In this document: piece by piece, positions 26,306 through 39,255 of the stretch
Layout of the letters: each line of letters begins with the position of its first letter
Numbering within the stretch: position 1 is the stretch's first letter
Assembly: GCA_963691815.1 (NCBI GenBank)
Contig: OY829661.1
Location: 19,178,349-19,242,348 of the forward strand
Source: Echiichthys vipera
Lineage: Eukaryota > Chordata > Actinopteri > Perciformes > Trachinidae
Direction of reading: 5' to 3'
Length of the DNA: 64,000 nt
The notes under the pieces: model-generated
Database searches by the model: none
Told to the model about the DNA's origin: nothing
What the model saw: the letters and a program-made list of their open reading frames with translations, nothing else
Program-made: the position numbers and the translations under genes

Positions 26306-29300
26306 CCTCAAAACACAAATATATGCATGCATGCTTGCATGGATGGAGTACAAATGAGCCGCAGGTTTTGCTCACCTTATTATCTGCCATTATAATAAGA
26401 GCAAGTGGAAGTGGCTACCTCCACCCACTGTTTACACACATAGATTATGCCATGTAGTTTGGATGAACTGATACAACTTTTCAACATCTGGCTAAAATGG
26501 CCCCCCATGTTGATAACCCCCGCCAAAGGTGGTTTAAACAAACACATTACAATTTGTTTCTAATCCTTCTTGGGAATATTCTGCTTGATTTTTGCTTTGG
26601 CTATTCTATCTCCCCAAGACATATGCAAGGGTAAACTAGGGCAAGAGGGTAACTTACAGTTGGCCAGGTGTCATGGGATGCAATATGGCCAGTCCAGATA
26701 AAATTACAACCTTAATAATAACTTATTATTGTTGTCAATGTGCAGAATTCTGTATCCAAATAAATGAGGCATACACAATAGCAATTTTGAAACTGGCTAT
26801 CTTCCTGATCATGCTTTGTGAAATATCTGACAAACATCCTGAGAGTGGCTGCCAAGATGGGAAAATTGGAAAGTGAAGGTAGTGACTGTAACTAGACAAT
26901 CTGTGCGTGAGCCAACATTTTCTGAAAGTCCAGGTATAAGATGGTGCTTACAAGAAAGTAGGGCAATACATGCTGACAGGGAAGTAAGGAATGTTGCCAC
27001 AAAGCATAATTTCAATATGCAAGCTCGTGGACACCAGGAGAAGAGATGAACAGCTGCAGGGTATAGCTGAGCAGACACAAATGATACTGTAGTTTTCCAG
27101 CTGAGTAGATATCCAGGTGTATTTCCCCTTTCATGTAAATGTGAAGTTAACTATGGTACTTTGGAATGTTAATTATGGGCATTTTTATTTTACACTCAAG
27201 CATAGTTGCGATGTGTTTATCTTATTTGCTCTGGTTCCCACTCCTACGCAGATGTGGGGTAAATCTCAAACCCAGACAGCCCTCAAGCCCAATGATTGAC
27301 CATTAGGGGCATGCTTTCTCCCTCATCTTGCATGGACAAGGACAAAAAGTGCATTTTCTGAGAATTATTGTGTACTGCTGGATGTAGACAGCCAATGCAT
27401 CATATCCTTCCAGTACCCACTGCTGTTCCTCTCCAATCAGACGTCTTGGACAATATAGTACCTCCCTCTTGCGCTGACTAGCCCACTGCCTGTGTTCTCA
27501 ATAATGAATTTCTGGGACACACATGTCCTCTCCTTTAACATAGGTTCCATGGTTCATTTCCCGGTGGTATATTCAAGATATAATGATCCTAACCCATAGA
27601 TATATAATGAGACCTCTCAGACTTAAGATAATTTTACTGTAGGAACCAGGGCCCAGGTTTGATCTGTCATGACCGAGAGGTGTGTTCCTTCAAACCCCCT
27701 TCAGGGCATGGTTGGAAAGACAAGAAGATTTTTCTTTACAATGTCATTTAAAAGACACACATTTATTTCCAGGTAGGGAAATGATTCATTTGAAATTTAT
27801 CATTTGGAATAAAGTAAGACTAGTCACGCATACATGGTCAGTGTATGTGTTTTTTAAAATATATCTGAAAATGTTTGACCTTCCTTTCTTCAGTGTGACC
27901 ACCTGTGTATCAAACCATGTCTGACACTGAAATTAATTCCGGTAGCTCAGCCTAAGAGCTTCTTGTCACTTCTCATAAACTACACAGATGATGTCTTCCA
28001 CTCCACTTGTCTCCATCGCTAGGTTAGATCTGCTGGCATGGATCCCTGTAATATAAAGTATTACTTGGGCATAGCTTTAATATGGCCCTCAGCTCATTTC
28101 ACCAAAGTTTTGCACACATGGGCTAAAAGATAAAATATAAAGGGAAACAAAGCTTTTGTGCAGCATAAAAATGTTCTACCAAGTTGATCAATAGGGAAAA
28201 GAAAAGCATCTACCCAACAATCCACTTTCCTCTTGGTCCTTGCCTGCCGCACTTCTTCTTCTTGGCATTAATTCCTTTCATACAGCACTAACCTTCTGTT
28301 AGTCCAATTAACATTCACCTTTAACCTTGATCCAACTAGCAGTGATTCATGCATGGTTTAAGTGTTTTTCCCATTATAATGTTTGTAGTATTGGTGTAGA
28401 CCCGTAATTATAACCCCGCAAAATAAACTATTTTACCATTGATTTCACAGAGAATGTCTCTCAGCAGTGTCCTTCACAGAGTTTAGAGGAGCTTGGCCTG
28501 CATGCATTTAATTTTAGAGGCTCAAAAAGTTGACACTAGATATATTTTAATATTACAGAGTTAAATCCTCAACCATAAATAAGACAAGTACAAGCTCAGC
28601 TGAAGTGTTCAAGATAACCACGAATATAAACTCTCTCCACCACTGGCTAAGTGACGGGGAAGATTAATAATCCCCACATAAGTAAGCATGCATACTATGC
28701 AGAGTTGCTTAGTGTTGTATTTTGCATCTGCTGTAGATGACAGTAATCAAGAGGGTAGTAAGTTATTCTGTCAAGGGAAGACAAACTCATAATGGTTGTC
28801 TCATTATCAGTGTTAATGTCTCACAAATCAAAAGGATATTATCAATGATTGACTGTATGCCTGATTAAAAAAAATATATTGCCAATGCCAACTGAGAGAG
28901 CTGAAAGCAATAATAATAGCAAGTAAACAAAAGGTCAGAAGTGTATAGAGAGGACCCTTTTTTTAAATGTGCGAAAACAAATGATTCTCTGGAAGAGATT
29001 TCAAATTTAGGTGATGCTATTTTCATGCACTCACTGTAGGCAGATAAATGCAAGCCTATGCAGAGTGTTAAATACAAGGGTCTGTAAACCCCTGATGATT
29101 ATGTAAATGGAACATGTTTACTCACAAATATGTGCCTCATACCCCTACACTATATCTGCTGGCTAAATCAGTTTCATGACACACATTTAAACAAACACAA
29201 TCTTCATATTAATAACTTTCAGATATTAAATGGGAAATTAAATGTTAAGTCACATTAAGTTGAAGGGAATTAATTGTAAAATGAACTGTGGCATTGTCCT

Positions 29301-29322
29301 CAAAGCAGTTCAGCAATTCTCC

Positions 29323-29380
29323 AGGGCAGCATGGTGGCTCAGTGGTTAACAGTCATCCAGAGGTCATACATTCAAATAAC
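29323..29380 (+). repeat. tRNA-derived SINE-like fragment
   Basis: gggcagcatggtggctcagtg followed by gttaac resembles the head of a common fish repeat with a tRNA-type A box (TGGCTCAGTGG). The expected B box (GGTTCGA) is degraded to something like catacattcaaat. Truncated. Confidence 0.45.
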
Positions 29381-29970
29381 TAAGGGGAGCTTTCTTACTT
29401 TCATGCATTACTCAAGTCAAGTGAGATGGAACATATAAACTGCCCAAACTGTAGATGTGTATTGTTTGTCGTACTGAAATGAAAACCAATTGCCACATGG
29501 ACTGATATTATGTGACAAATGACATGACAAATATTATTTGACAGTTAAGCAAAGAATATGTGATTTTGTAAAAAGCAACTCACAAAGTATTTTCAGTGGA
29601 CAAGCTGCAACACCCTATAAGGCGTCATACTCAAATAATGGTTAATGGCTTCAGGGTGTTGGAAAATCGGCAGAAAGAAAAAAAACGCAAATCTTACAAA
29701 GCAAAGTAGAAACAGCTCAAACTCATGACCTCATGTTTATTTAGAATTATACACTGGCCTGTGAATTTATAAATGTATTAAAAGGGTAAATATCCCTGCC
29801 CCAAACCATAAAATGAGTACCCCAGAAGCACCAAAAGTCAGCAAACATTGTCCAGTATGCATAGTGAAATTAAAGACAATGTGCAAATGTTATAAATCAT
29901 GCAGTTTGCCAGCTCTGGAATATTCTGCCCACAAAAATGTTTAAAGTTTTTGAATGTGTTTTTGTCTTAC

Positions 29971-30123
29971 CTCTGGTGTGGCTGGGGACCCTTCGGCGGC
30001 CCGTCGACGAGCTGTGCATTACATGCTGGTAGTGAGACATGTCCATTGGTGTGTTGGGAACACGGAAACTGTCCTGGAACCTCAGCATCAAATCTTCCAC
30101 TGACTCTGTGTTTGGGTCAATGG
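29971..30123 (-). CDS. astn2: astn2 exon: cytoplasmic loop segment (51 codons)
   Basis: This exon is 153 bp, phase 1 at both ends. The acceptor is tgttttccggtag before CC (joining G from the previous exon to give Ala) and the donor is AGAG followed by gtaagaca. The peptide reads IDPNTESVEDLM, LRFQDSFR, then NTPMDMSHYQHVM, SSSTGRRR and ends SHTR. It corresponds to the ASTN2 loop segment around ESLMQKFKESFR and NTP. It is hydrophilic, Ser/Arg-rich and cytoplasmic. Its 51-codon length equals the difference I recall between the two main human ASTN2 isoforms (1339 and 1288 residues), so this may be the alternatively used exon; that is inference. The flanking introns are the two longest seen here (20.8 and 18.5 kb). 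Confidence 0.93.
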
Positions 30124-33100
30124 CTACCGGAAAACAGATCCAAAGAGAAAATGGCAGGGATGTCATCAAAATCATTTTTTGCAAATACTGAACATAACAT
30201 AAAGTAACATAAAGTAAAAATACACACAAGGATGCATAAAGGAAAGCATCCAAAAATAGCTGAAAGATAAGAGATTACAGTATGATATACAACATAAGTC
30301 ACACGTCTGTCCCATTTAGACACTGTTAAAATGCAGCACAGTGCTATATCTTCTATTCTATTTTTCTGGCCTTTAAATGATTCAATCAATTCAATATTGC
30401 CTTCTCTCTACATGAATCCTGCCAACGCTTCCCCTGATGGCTCAGCCTCACTCTTCCTGATGAATGACTCCAAAACAACGGGCGGTAGGGACAGAGGGGG
30501 AAGTGTTCTTACAGTGGAAAATTGCAAAAAGAAAGAACAGGAAAATCCTATGACCCATCTAGGTATGTTCTGGCTAATTAATGTATGGCACTAAAGAGAC
30601 AAATGACAGTGTAAATAGAGAACAATCTCCCCTTATTAACAGGTCAAAACATGTAGATATCTATAAGAGGTCCTGATATTCAACTACAAGTGTATTTATA
30701 GCCTCCCTTTGTATTATATAGCTTCTGAATTGTAAGTGCAAACCTGAAATGATCTAGACATTGCCTAGTGGAGCTGTATGTGAGAACACATATATCCAGA
30801 TCAGTTGTATCAGATATCAAGTGGACTTTATGCTGCCAGTTCCCTCTTAAAAAGTCTGTGGAGTTGAGCCCATGTGTGAATAGAGCAGCTCATTGTTCGG
30901 AAAAAATAAACAGCAAGAGAATCTGCCTGTCGTTGATGTTACTATCATGCAGCTCACATAAAAACCGGAAAAAACAAAAAAACATCCAAGTCTGAAGAAG
31001 ATTAATTAATTAATTAATTTATACAAAGATGACAACAAAAATGTCTAGATAGAGAGACAATGAGATTTAGGAACTTCAGTTGTAAGGGTTGAAATTGTCA
31101 AACAAATTCAGGTAAGAAACTACCATCTAAGTGTATCTAAGTGGTTTAACCGGCTCATGTCATGCCTCCTGCATGCATTCCCAGGCAGCATCCCTCACCT
31201 AAACCAACTGCGGTAAGTGAGAAGACATCTGACATGGACAATCTCCTGAAAGAAAAACTCAGGACAATGTCCCAATTTTATTTGACGGACATTGTCCAGA
31301 GTTCATGTTCAAAAACGGCTTTACTCAATCTATATAGGGAGGACTTATTTGTCTATACTGTATGCGGGCTATCATGTCTGTAAACATCATGTACTGAAAG
31401 TTTTGAATTAGCCAACTGTAGCGCTAAACAAACAACTGCTCAAAAAAATATGAAAACAGCTCTCTGCCCAAACTTTGTATAAGTATAGCCATCTCCAAAA
31501 GATGGGGCCATTCATCACCCCAACCACCACTACCCCCACCTATCATCAACATCTTTTGATCTGTCAGTTTGGCTCTGAGGTGTACTCTTTCCATGAATAA
31601 TGGTGATGTGCTGCTCCCAGTGGATGCTCATCTTGCATGCCAATGAGCATGCAAGAGTAGAGCAAGAGGGAGATGAAGAGGATGGGGGTGAAAGTGAAGA
31701 GGCAGGGGTATTCATTTATAATATCAGAAACAACGTGGAGAGCTAACAAAAACAGAAGTGTTAGAGTGTGCCTCAAAACAAATATTATCCTTGCAATGAT
31801 ACATATTTGTTAGCTCACTCTACAATGCTTAATGTTTTGTCAAACATGGAATTGTTGTTGGTAAGTCTATGGTAACAGGACCACGTCACCAGGTGCAAGA
31901 GATGTTACAAAGTGACCATGACCTTATTTGGGGGACCGATGTAAGCTCATGGCCTATAGCCGGACATATTTTTGCTTTTTTAAGTTTCCAAAGTTTTTAT
32001 AACAATTTTTAAGATCAACAAAATATCTTAAAGATGTTTGGTTCTTGAATATACCTTCAACAAAATCGCAAAAATCAAGATATATTTTTTTAAACCATCA
32101 TATCCCCAGCCAGAAAAAAATGTGTATCCTGGCCATAGAAATGAAATTGGATAGAAAGGACATTCCCATTCAAATCAATTTAGCAGAATTGTCAGAGCAG
32201 CGGCCAATATTGTATGTGTATCTTTGCCAAGCAACGGACTACCTTCTGTATAAATTGACTTGCTGCACGTTGCTGAAGTGAGACGAAACGAGCAGTGTGG
32301 TGACGGCACTATCAATTTAAGCCTGATCCACACACTCTCAATGTCTCGTAGGAAAGCACATTACTATTGCCAAATAAGTAGCAACTTTGTTCCGCTTGTT
32401 TTCTGACTGTTGTGGCATGGGGAATGGTGGAGTTACCAAGCTAGCTTACTAGCCAGTCGTCCACTGGTTGGCTGCTGGCTTGCTGGTTCTGCCATGTTTT
32501 CATAATGTATTGGCTACATAAAATAAGCTGACCAGCTACCATTACTTCTAACTGTACCTCCTTCTCACTCATACCAACTTTGGAGAATGTCTTCCAAGCT
32601 TTCGCTTTAAAATGAACACCATCTTGCTGGTACTGTCTCGTAACATGTCCATGTGTCCTGACACTGTAAGCAGTGATATATTGAAATGTTTGAGCGCTTC
32701 TGTTTGGGTGTTAGTAAAGTAAGTCATCGATTTATCATGTTATATTATTATTTATCCTAAAAATAATAGCTGAGATACACTATGCAGCACATTCACAGTT
32801 TACCTTCAATTGGCAGTGGACAAAACACATGATACATAAGCATCATAGTAAGTGAGAATGGGTTGTTGACTAAGACCCCAGTACCAGCCAGAAGTATTTC
32901 ATCAAAACACATTTTCATACATGATTGAAGAGGGGAGGAAGTTATTTTTTGTTTGATGGATCAAGACGTCTTTATTTTATTTTTTACCTAGCCTCCATTT
33001 ATCCAGGCAAGTCATTGAGAACAAATTCTTATTTTCAATTTTGACCTTCTATACAATCCGACTGGATACGTACTTTCTGGAAATATTTCCATCATAACAA

Positions 33101-33599
33101 TGTGTAGAATATTTAAATCCCGGTGTTATCACTAGAAAATGCTAAATTGATCTATGATGGCCAGAAAGCAGCCACAATGCGAAATTGGATTTTAAGCAAC
33201 CATTTAACCATTATTTACCATTTAAGCAGTTGAACCAATGGTTTATTGAGCAAGAAAGCATCAACTCCATGAAAAACACTAGAGTCAAAAATAAAGCTTG
33301 TGTAGTGCGATGATAAGCAGTAGCTTAGGATGAAAATTGCTGCAATTTAGAGTGCATCTAAGAGTTGAGAGCATGTGGTGTAGTGATAGTTCAGAGGTGG
33401 ATGTATCACTTGGTAGATGGGTAGATTACCCAGGGGGCAATGGGTAGAGTTTATTTTATATTGTAGACTACCAGAAACATAGGTGGGTATGTATATATAC
33501 AGTATATACCTTTAGTATACCCTCTATCCAGCAATGATGAGATTTATGCGTAACTAGACTAGACCTGCTTGTTTTTTAGATGGAAACTTACATCATCAT

Positions 33600-33665
33600 T
33601 TCATCACAATTTAATAATGTACATATTATTTAATAATGTATTTAATAATGTACATAATATAATAT
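33600..33665 (+). repeat. short imperfect tandem of tttaataatgtacat
   Basis: The unit tttaataatgtacat occurs at least twice with a shortened middle copy. AT-rich local duplication. Confidence 0.6.
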
Positions 33666-33959
33666 TGCTAGGCGGGAACAAAAAAGGCATGTACTTTGTA
33701 TCAGTGTGCTTTTTGTGCATTTGTCTAACTGACACTGTTGCTGATATAACCCCTTATCACAGCTGCCAAGTGGCAAATGGCTTCAAATTCACTGTATGCT
33801 GTGGGACAGTAATCTGTCACCGACCCAGCCTTCATGTGTTTAATTTAAAATACTACTGCTGCTAACTGCTTGCTGCTTCCAGCTTCTATCGCTAATAATT
33901 GATGTATTTACTATCTAGCAGTCTTCAATACATTGAAGATATGTTTATTTTTTGTTTTC

Positions 33960-34030
33960 TTAATTAAATTAGACTAGAAATCTTTATTAATCTCCAATGG
34001 GGAAACGTGTTTGCCACAGAATCGACACAA
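33960..34030 (-). repeat. non-LTR retrotransposon 3' tail fragment, antisense
   Basis: On the minus strand the sequence reads tttccccattggagattaat followed by aaagatttctag, the type of 3' terminal motif (TTTCCCC, GAT, AATAAAG) seen in fish non-LTR retroelements. No coding part adjoins it. Confidence 0.5.
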
Positions 34031-36720
34031 ATATAAATACACAGTACAACATATTAATAACACCATTTAGAACTATTTGAGACATGAGCGGCTAAAATAT
34101 GCTACAGTACATCTACAAAGCACATTTGAAAGAGTTCATTAAAGAATTAGACCACTGCTGGAACATATGAACAGCTGAGTCGTTCAGTAGAACACTGAAA
34201 CAATCCTTAGTTGGTCACTAAATGAGCTCTTACTTTACTTTACACTAATTAATGGACTACAGCTACAGCTGTGATATTGTATAATTTGTTCTTCTGCTGC
34301 AGTATGTTGTCGTACATGCAGAGGTACATGTAACATTGAACACCAATGTAATGTTAACTCCCTTTATCTTTTGCTTTGCCTAATAGGAAAAGGCATTTAT
34401 GCTGGGCAGGGAGCCACTTTAAACAGAGCCATCACAATGAAGTCACTTGTATTTCTCATTAATTTTGCAATAAAGGATAACAAAAATGTTTTGACAGCCA
34501 AAAACTTTTTTCGAGGTCGCATACTAGCTTTGATGCTAAAGCAGCTACTGTAGCAGTTGCTTCTGGCTGTGTTGTTGCAAACTAAAGTGAGTTGACACCA
34601 ACCCTTGGCTGTGAGTAGGATCTGCCTTGCACTGAAGTAATGCTTGTGAGTACATGACAGAGTCTAAAACAAGTTCACTATAATTTTGGGCGCCACCTTG
34701 CAAAGGATTCCTTTTGGGAACTCCAACCCAACCAAGTAAGTTTGTCACACCACTGTTATGTACCAAGTAAGTGAAAAGAATGATGTGTAAGTGATGCAAA
34801 AAGGAAGCTCACTTTGAATTGGTTAATTCACACTCTTATGGGGCCTAATTCTGATGCTTACAATTGAAGCATAATGTAAAAGCTTTGCTATGGCTCACTG
34901 AGGACACTCATATTACAAGATGCACTTAGTAGTATAGACAAAGAAGACAAAGGAAAGGACACATCCTAAACAATCACAAGTAAAACATCTATAAAAAGGA
35001 CTGATATGTGTTACTCCATTAATGTTGACAGAGATGAAAATGATGCCTAAATAAGTTTGACAGAAATGTTGGGTTTAATATTTGTAATATAACACAAGTC
35101 CTGGCATTGGTGAAATTCAAGAAAAATACAGTGTTGTGTTGTTAGTGTCCAGCTGCACCAGGATATAATCCACAGATACTTAGACGCCAGAAAATATCCT
35201 ACATATTTTACCAATCAAGTTTGTTTTTGTCCATTGAGTGTGGAGCTATATATATAGTAAACCATATAAGCTTATGGTTTACTGTGAAGAGGAGTAGTAG
35301 TTTAGAAAAAAATGCCTCTTCTCCTGTCCCCTTCATAGATGTGTAGTGTGAATGTCCCTGGAGAAAGAAATCATATTAAAAGGCTATAGTGGAGAAGTAG
35401 CAGTTGTTGCAGTGAATGAGGTATAGGCTTACACACATTTAGCCTACACATTCTCACCTAACCACCATATTTTTTGCATTTTAAAATCCAAGCCTTCACT
35501 TATGTAGTGCCAAAACACCATGCTAACATTTTAAAAGAATAGTGACCACACAACTAAGATACTCAAAAATGGTTAAGGAAGCTTCATTCCTTGAGGGCAT
35601 TTATGCCAGTGTAAGGCTAATACAGGTAACTGGGGTTAGCAAACAGACAAGAAGGGGCCGGAGTGGGTAGAATTAACGCTTTGACCTGCCATGCCGGAGG
35701 AGTATGTGACAGCATTTTTTGAGGTTAACTGCTTGCATATATAATCCATTTCCTCCCGGAACTCTTTTTATCTCTCCTAAAAGAGATGCTAGCCCAAGCA
35801 GAAGTGCCTAGCGCCACAGTCTCCTTGAAACAAATGTAATTCTCATTTTGCTGATGTTACATACACATAGACTTATATCTCAACCAACAAATGCTGTGTT
35901 TGCATCATAAAGTGCACTTGATCATGTAAAACTGATGCATATTACCTCCACAATATTCAAATATGGATCATTTAATATAATTACTAACAACATAGTCCCC
36001 AATCAACCACAACACTCAATAGCTGGTACAATATATTTTAAGATTAACTTGGCTGCATTAGTCATGACCACAAGACACATATGTGCCCATTTTTGCTGTG
36101 TTTTTTCTTCTGTAGGTCTCGCACGATTTTGCTGTTGTTCCCCATTCCTCACATCTGTCACAAGCGGCTATCAAGATATTTTATTCTGACATTTGTTTTT
36201 CCCCAGACCCCAAGTCCACACTGACTTCTCATTTTAAGTTCAATGTCAGCTAAAGCTCTGGTTCCTTTATTTTCCCCGTTTCATCTCCCTTATCTGCAGT
36301 TACTCTCTTATCATGAGTTAACAGTGTCTCATAAGCAGTGGATGTCAACAGCATGCTGCCTCAGTCAACTTATCCCTGGTGGTCTCACGGTGCCCAGTAC
36401 AAGAAGATAACCCCATTCAATTTCTTTTTACTTGTCTTGGTCTAGGTCTTGCTTATGCATGATTTTGTTCAAGTGTGCATGCATATACATGTGTTTGTTT
36501 TTGAGTATGTTAATGTTTCTTAACTCCCGCACAATTGATTTCCTGCCCATTGTCTTTGGAGTAAATTGCTCTCACAGCTGCATGAAAAGCAGCAGTTCAT
36601 ATAGAGCGGATTCAAGTCCCGTTTTTCATCTTTTCATGGACCTTACCGGGAAATCAAAATAGCCATCAAACAGTTAGCCATAAAACCTAAGATGTAATTA
36701 AAGAATAATAGTATACGGAC

Positions 36721-37046
36721 TGTAGTGACTGTTGAAGTGAATGTTAAAATATGAGTGTCACTGTCACCGAGTGAATAATTGAGCTGTCCCACAGGTCAGC
36801 AAAGTGACATTTATTTTTTGACATGCTGTGTAGCCTGTAGTTGGCTGAGAGCTAAAGCAGGGTGGCCGTGAAAATAGCGGGAGTTGGGAGACAGAAAAAT
36901 AAGCAAGGAGCAAGAGAGAGTGAAGAGGGTTTTTGGTTGTTCTGTTCTGGCGTTGGCTACAGCCCACAGTAACCTGTGTTCAGTCGGAAATAAAGCTGCA
37001 ACAAACTGGATAAGGTCTTACCGTCTGATCATTGAGGGACGCTACA
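36721..37046 (+). mobile_element. probable solo LTR
   Basis: The 326-bp segment starts TGTAGTGACTG and ends GGGACGCTACA, so it has the LTR TG...CA ends with a 5-bp inverted terminus (TGTAG/CTACA). A polyadenylation signal AATAAA lies at 36989-36994, about 50 bases before the end, as expected for an R region. I see no matching target duplication (left flank ACGGAC, right flank ATATTA) and no internal retroviral coding sequence on either side. Class (gypsy-like or ERV-like) is not determined. Confidence 0.5.
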
Positions 37047-37197
37047 ATATTATATAAATTGGATATGTTCACATCTCATGTAAAGACCATGGAACATTGA
37101 AGTGTAAACTCCAAACATAAAAAAATTCCCTCATCCTCCATACTCTGGCCTTCTCTTGGAGCTCGTTGGTGTTCAAAGCAGTCACAGACCCAGAGAG

Positions 37198-37679
37198 TAG
37201 AGATGCACCAATCCGATACCTTGATAGGATTTTAGCTCCGATATTGATTAATTAGTCGGATATTGGATGAATGAGGCCCATCCAGTCATTTCTTTGTAAT
37301 TAATATCATACACAGCAAGTTAATTAAGCCATTGTTTGTTGGGATTCAGGCAGCTGCTATATTCTATATTCTATATAAAAATATCTGTTTGCAGTGCACT
37401 TTACATTAAAGTGCTATTTATTTATTTTTGCTGCTAATGTACACTTGGTTGTTTGTTAATAAATAATATTAATTACATTTATATCTGTGTTAATTTGTTA
37501 CCTTTTTTTTTTTTAGCAAGACTAAATGTTTTTTGTCAAGCCTGATGCCTTCACTCACATGGCAAGGTATACGCTTCATTCATTCAACAGTAGTATTGGA
37601 TCGGTATCGGGTATCAGCCGATACGCGCAACCCAGGTATTGGTAATGGATTGGAAAAAAACTGGATTGGTGCATCTCTA
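37198..37679. mobile_element. hAT-type MITE, 482 bp, with perfect 8-bp target duplication
   Basis: The element begins tagagatgcaccaatcc and ends with its inverted copy ggattggtgcatctcta. The flanks are CCAGAGAG at 37190-37197 and CCAGAGAG at 37680-37687, an exact 8-bp target-site duplication. Terminal TAGAG and 8-bp duplication are the hAT signature. Inside, near both ends, are subterminal motifs such as ccgata, tcggatattgg, ggatcggtatcgg and gccgatac. No transposase coding is present, so it is non-autonomous. Unmutated duplications suggest a fairly recent insertion. Confidence 0.9.
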
Positions 37680-39040
37680 CCAGAGAGGTAACATATGCAG
37701 CCATTTGCTTTGTGACTGGCAAGTAATCAGTGTTCTTATTTATGAATCAACTAAGGTGAGGCCAAACACGTGAAAAAAAGGTTTGCTGTGTGTGTAATGT
37801 TTGTTTACATAGGAGATTAGAGTCTTTCGAGGTAAACTAAGGTTGATTGATTGTAGATATGCACATATGATTCACACACTCAGCTGACAATATTTTGCCT
37901 TTAGCCTCCTGCAATTTTGATATTGCACTAGTCCATAATGTGATTTTGATAAAGTTCCAATTAACTGTTAAGCCATAATCCAGTTAATAGAACAGTCCAA
38001 CAGTATTGGACATTAATATATTCTGCATATGGCAAGAGATCCTTAATGATGACATATTTGACATCGTAATCTCAGTTTGATTGCTGATAAATATTAACTG
38101 AATAATGACAAGAAGATCAAGTAGACAAACAAGAACAAGAAGAAATGTGGGTGGCTTAAATTTTCAGTAAACTTAGGAGATGGCAGCTGACAGCTTTCAT
38201 TTTCTGAAATTAATTGCACTGGGTGAAATATTTTTTGTCAATCATTATTAGTCATCCATTGATAATACAGTATAAAGTTTAATATTATTTAATACTTACT
38301 ACCTACTACAGCTACTACCATTGCTGCTACAGCTTCTACTAATACAATAATACTAAATGTGTATGGTATGATATGACTTATCACAATAAACAGAGGAGGT
38401 AGCAATTGATTTATGTACAAATGCATGTTTTACATATAAATATTCACTGGTAAAGCACTAACTTGCAGAAGCAGAGGTCTCTAAAAATATATTTCTGGGT
38501 ATCACAACAAAAAACTGATAAAATAATGCCTGTATCAGCTGCCCGTACCTTCACAGAAAATGATATTCAGCACCAGGAAGGGCAACAGTTGTTCTGTCAG
38601 CAAAAAGCACACTGAAGGACTACAAAAAAGCCAAATGAACAAGACTAGGCCGGCTTCCACCAAATCGCTGATACAGCCTATGGGAATTACTGTCTGTCAG
38701 AAACTGAAACCTTTGACCATGACTCTCAGTCCATAAATAGTGCTTGACCCTTATTTCTCTTAGGCTCAAGAAGATATTTCCTCTCCCCTGAAAGTCAGTG
38801 AGACACAAGGTAATGTTTTCAGGCTCTTCAACAACGCCCTGTACCCTGGGACAGGTGGTGATATGGCATGCAATGCAGCTTGGAAGATGGATTACAGTAC
38901 TTTGATTCCACACACTTATAGTGGACTGTGTAGAACCATATCATTCCACATTTCATGCTAAACTACCTGTTTGAGGGCACAGGGTATTGACCAACACCAA
39001 GATGTTGCCCCTACACTTAAACTAACCTTTGCTAGATGCA

Positions 39041-39056
39041 AAAAAAAAAAAAAAAA
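39041..39056 (+). repeat. poly-A run
   Basis: About 17 A residues followed by a short CA run; possibly the tail of a retroposed sequence, but no body is recognised upstream. Confidence 0.6.
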
Positions 39057-39210
39057 CACACACAATTAAAGAAATCTAATAATAAACTCTTGATAATCAT
39101 CATTATTTTTGGGAAATTATTTTGTGATTTGCTCATATGATACAATTCAATTGTAAGAAAAATGAAAGAAAAATCCCTTCTCTAGCTGATACTTATACTA
39201 TATATTGTAC

Positions 39211-39213
<3 letters not shown>

Positions 39214-39251
<38 letters not shown>
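39214..39251 (+). repeat. (AT)n microsatellite
   Basis: About 19 uninterrupted AT units. Confidence 0.95.

Positions 39252-39255
<4 letters not shown>

Noticed and set aside
34545..34799. Minus-strand frame with GWVGVPKRNPLQGG as a possible gene or LTR piece
   Set aside because: No domain recognised, no terminal repeats or target duplication found around it.
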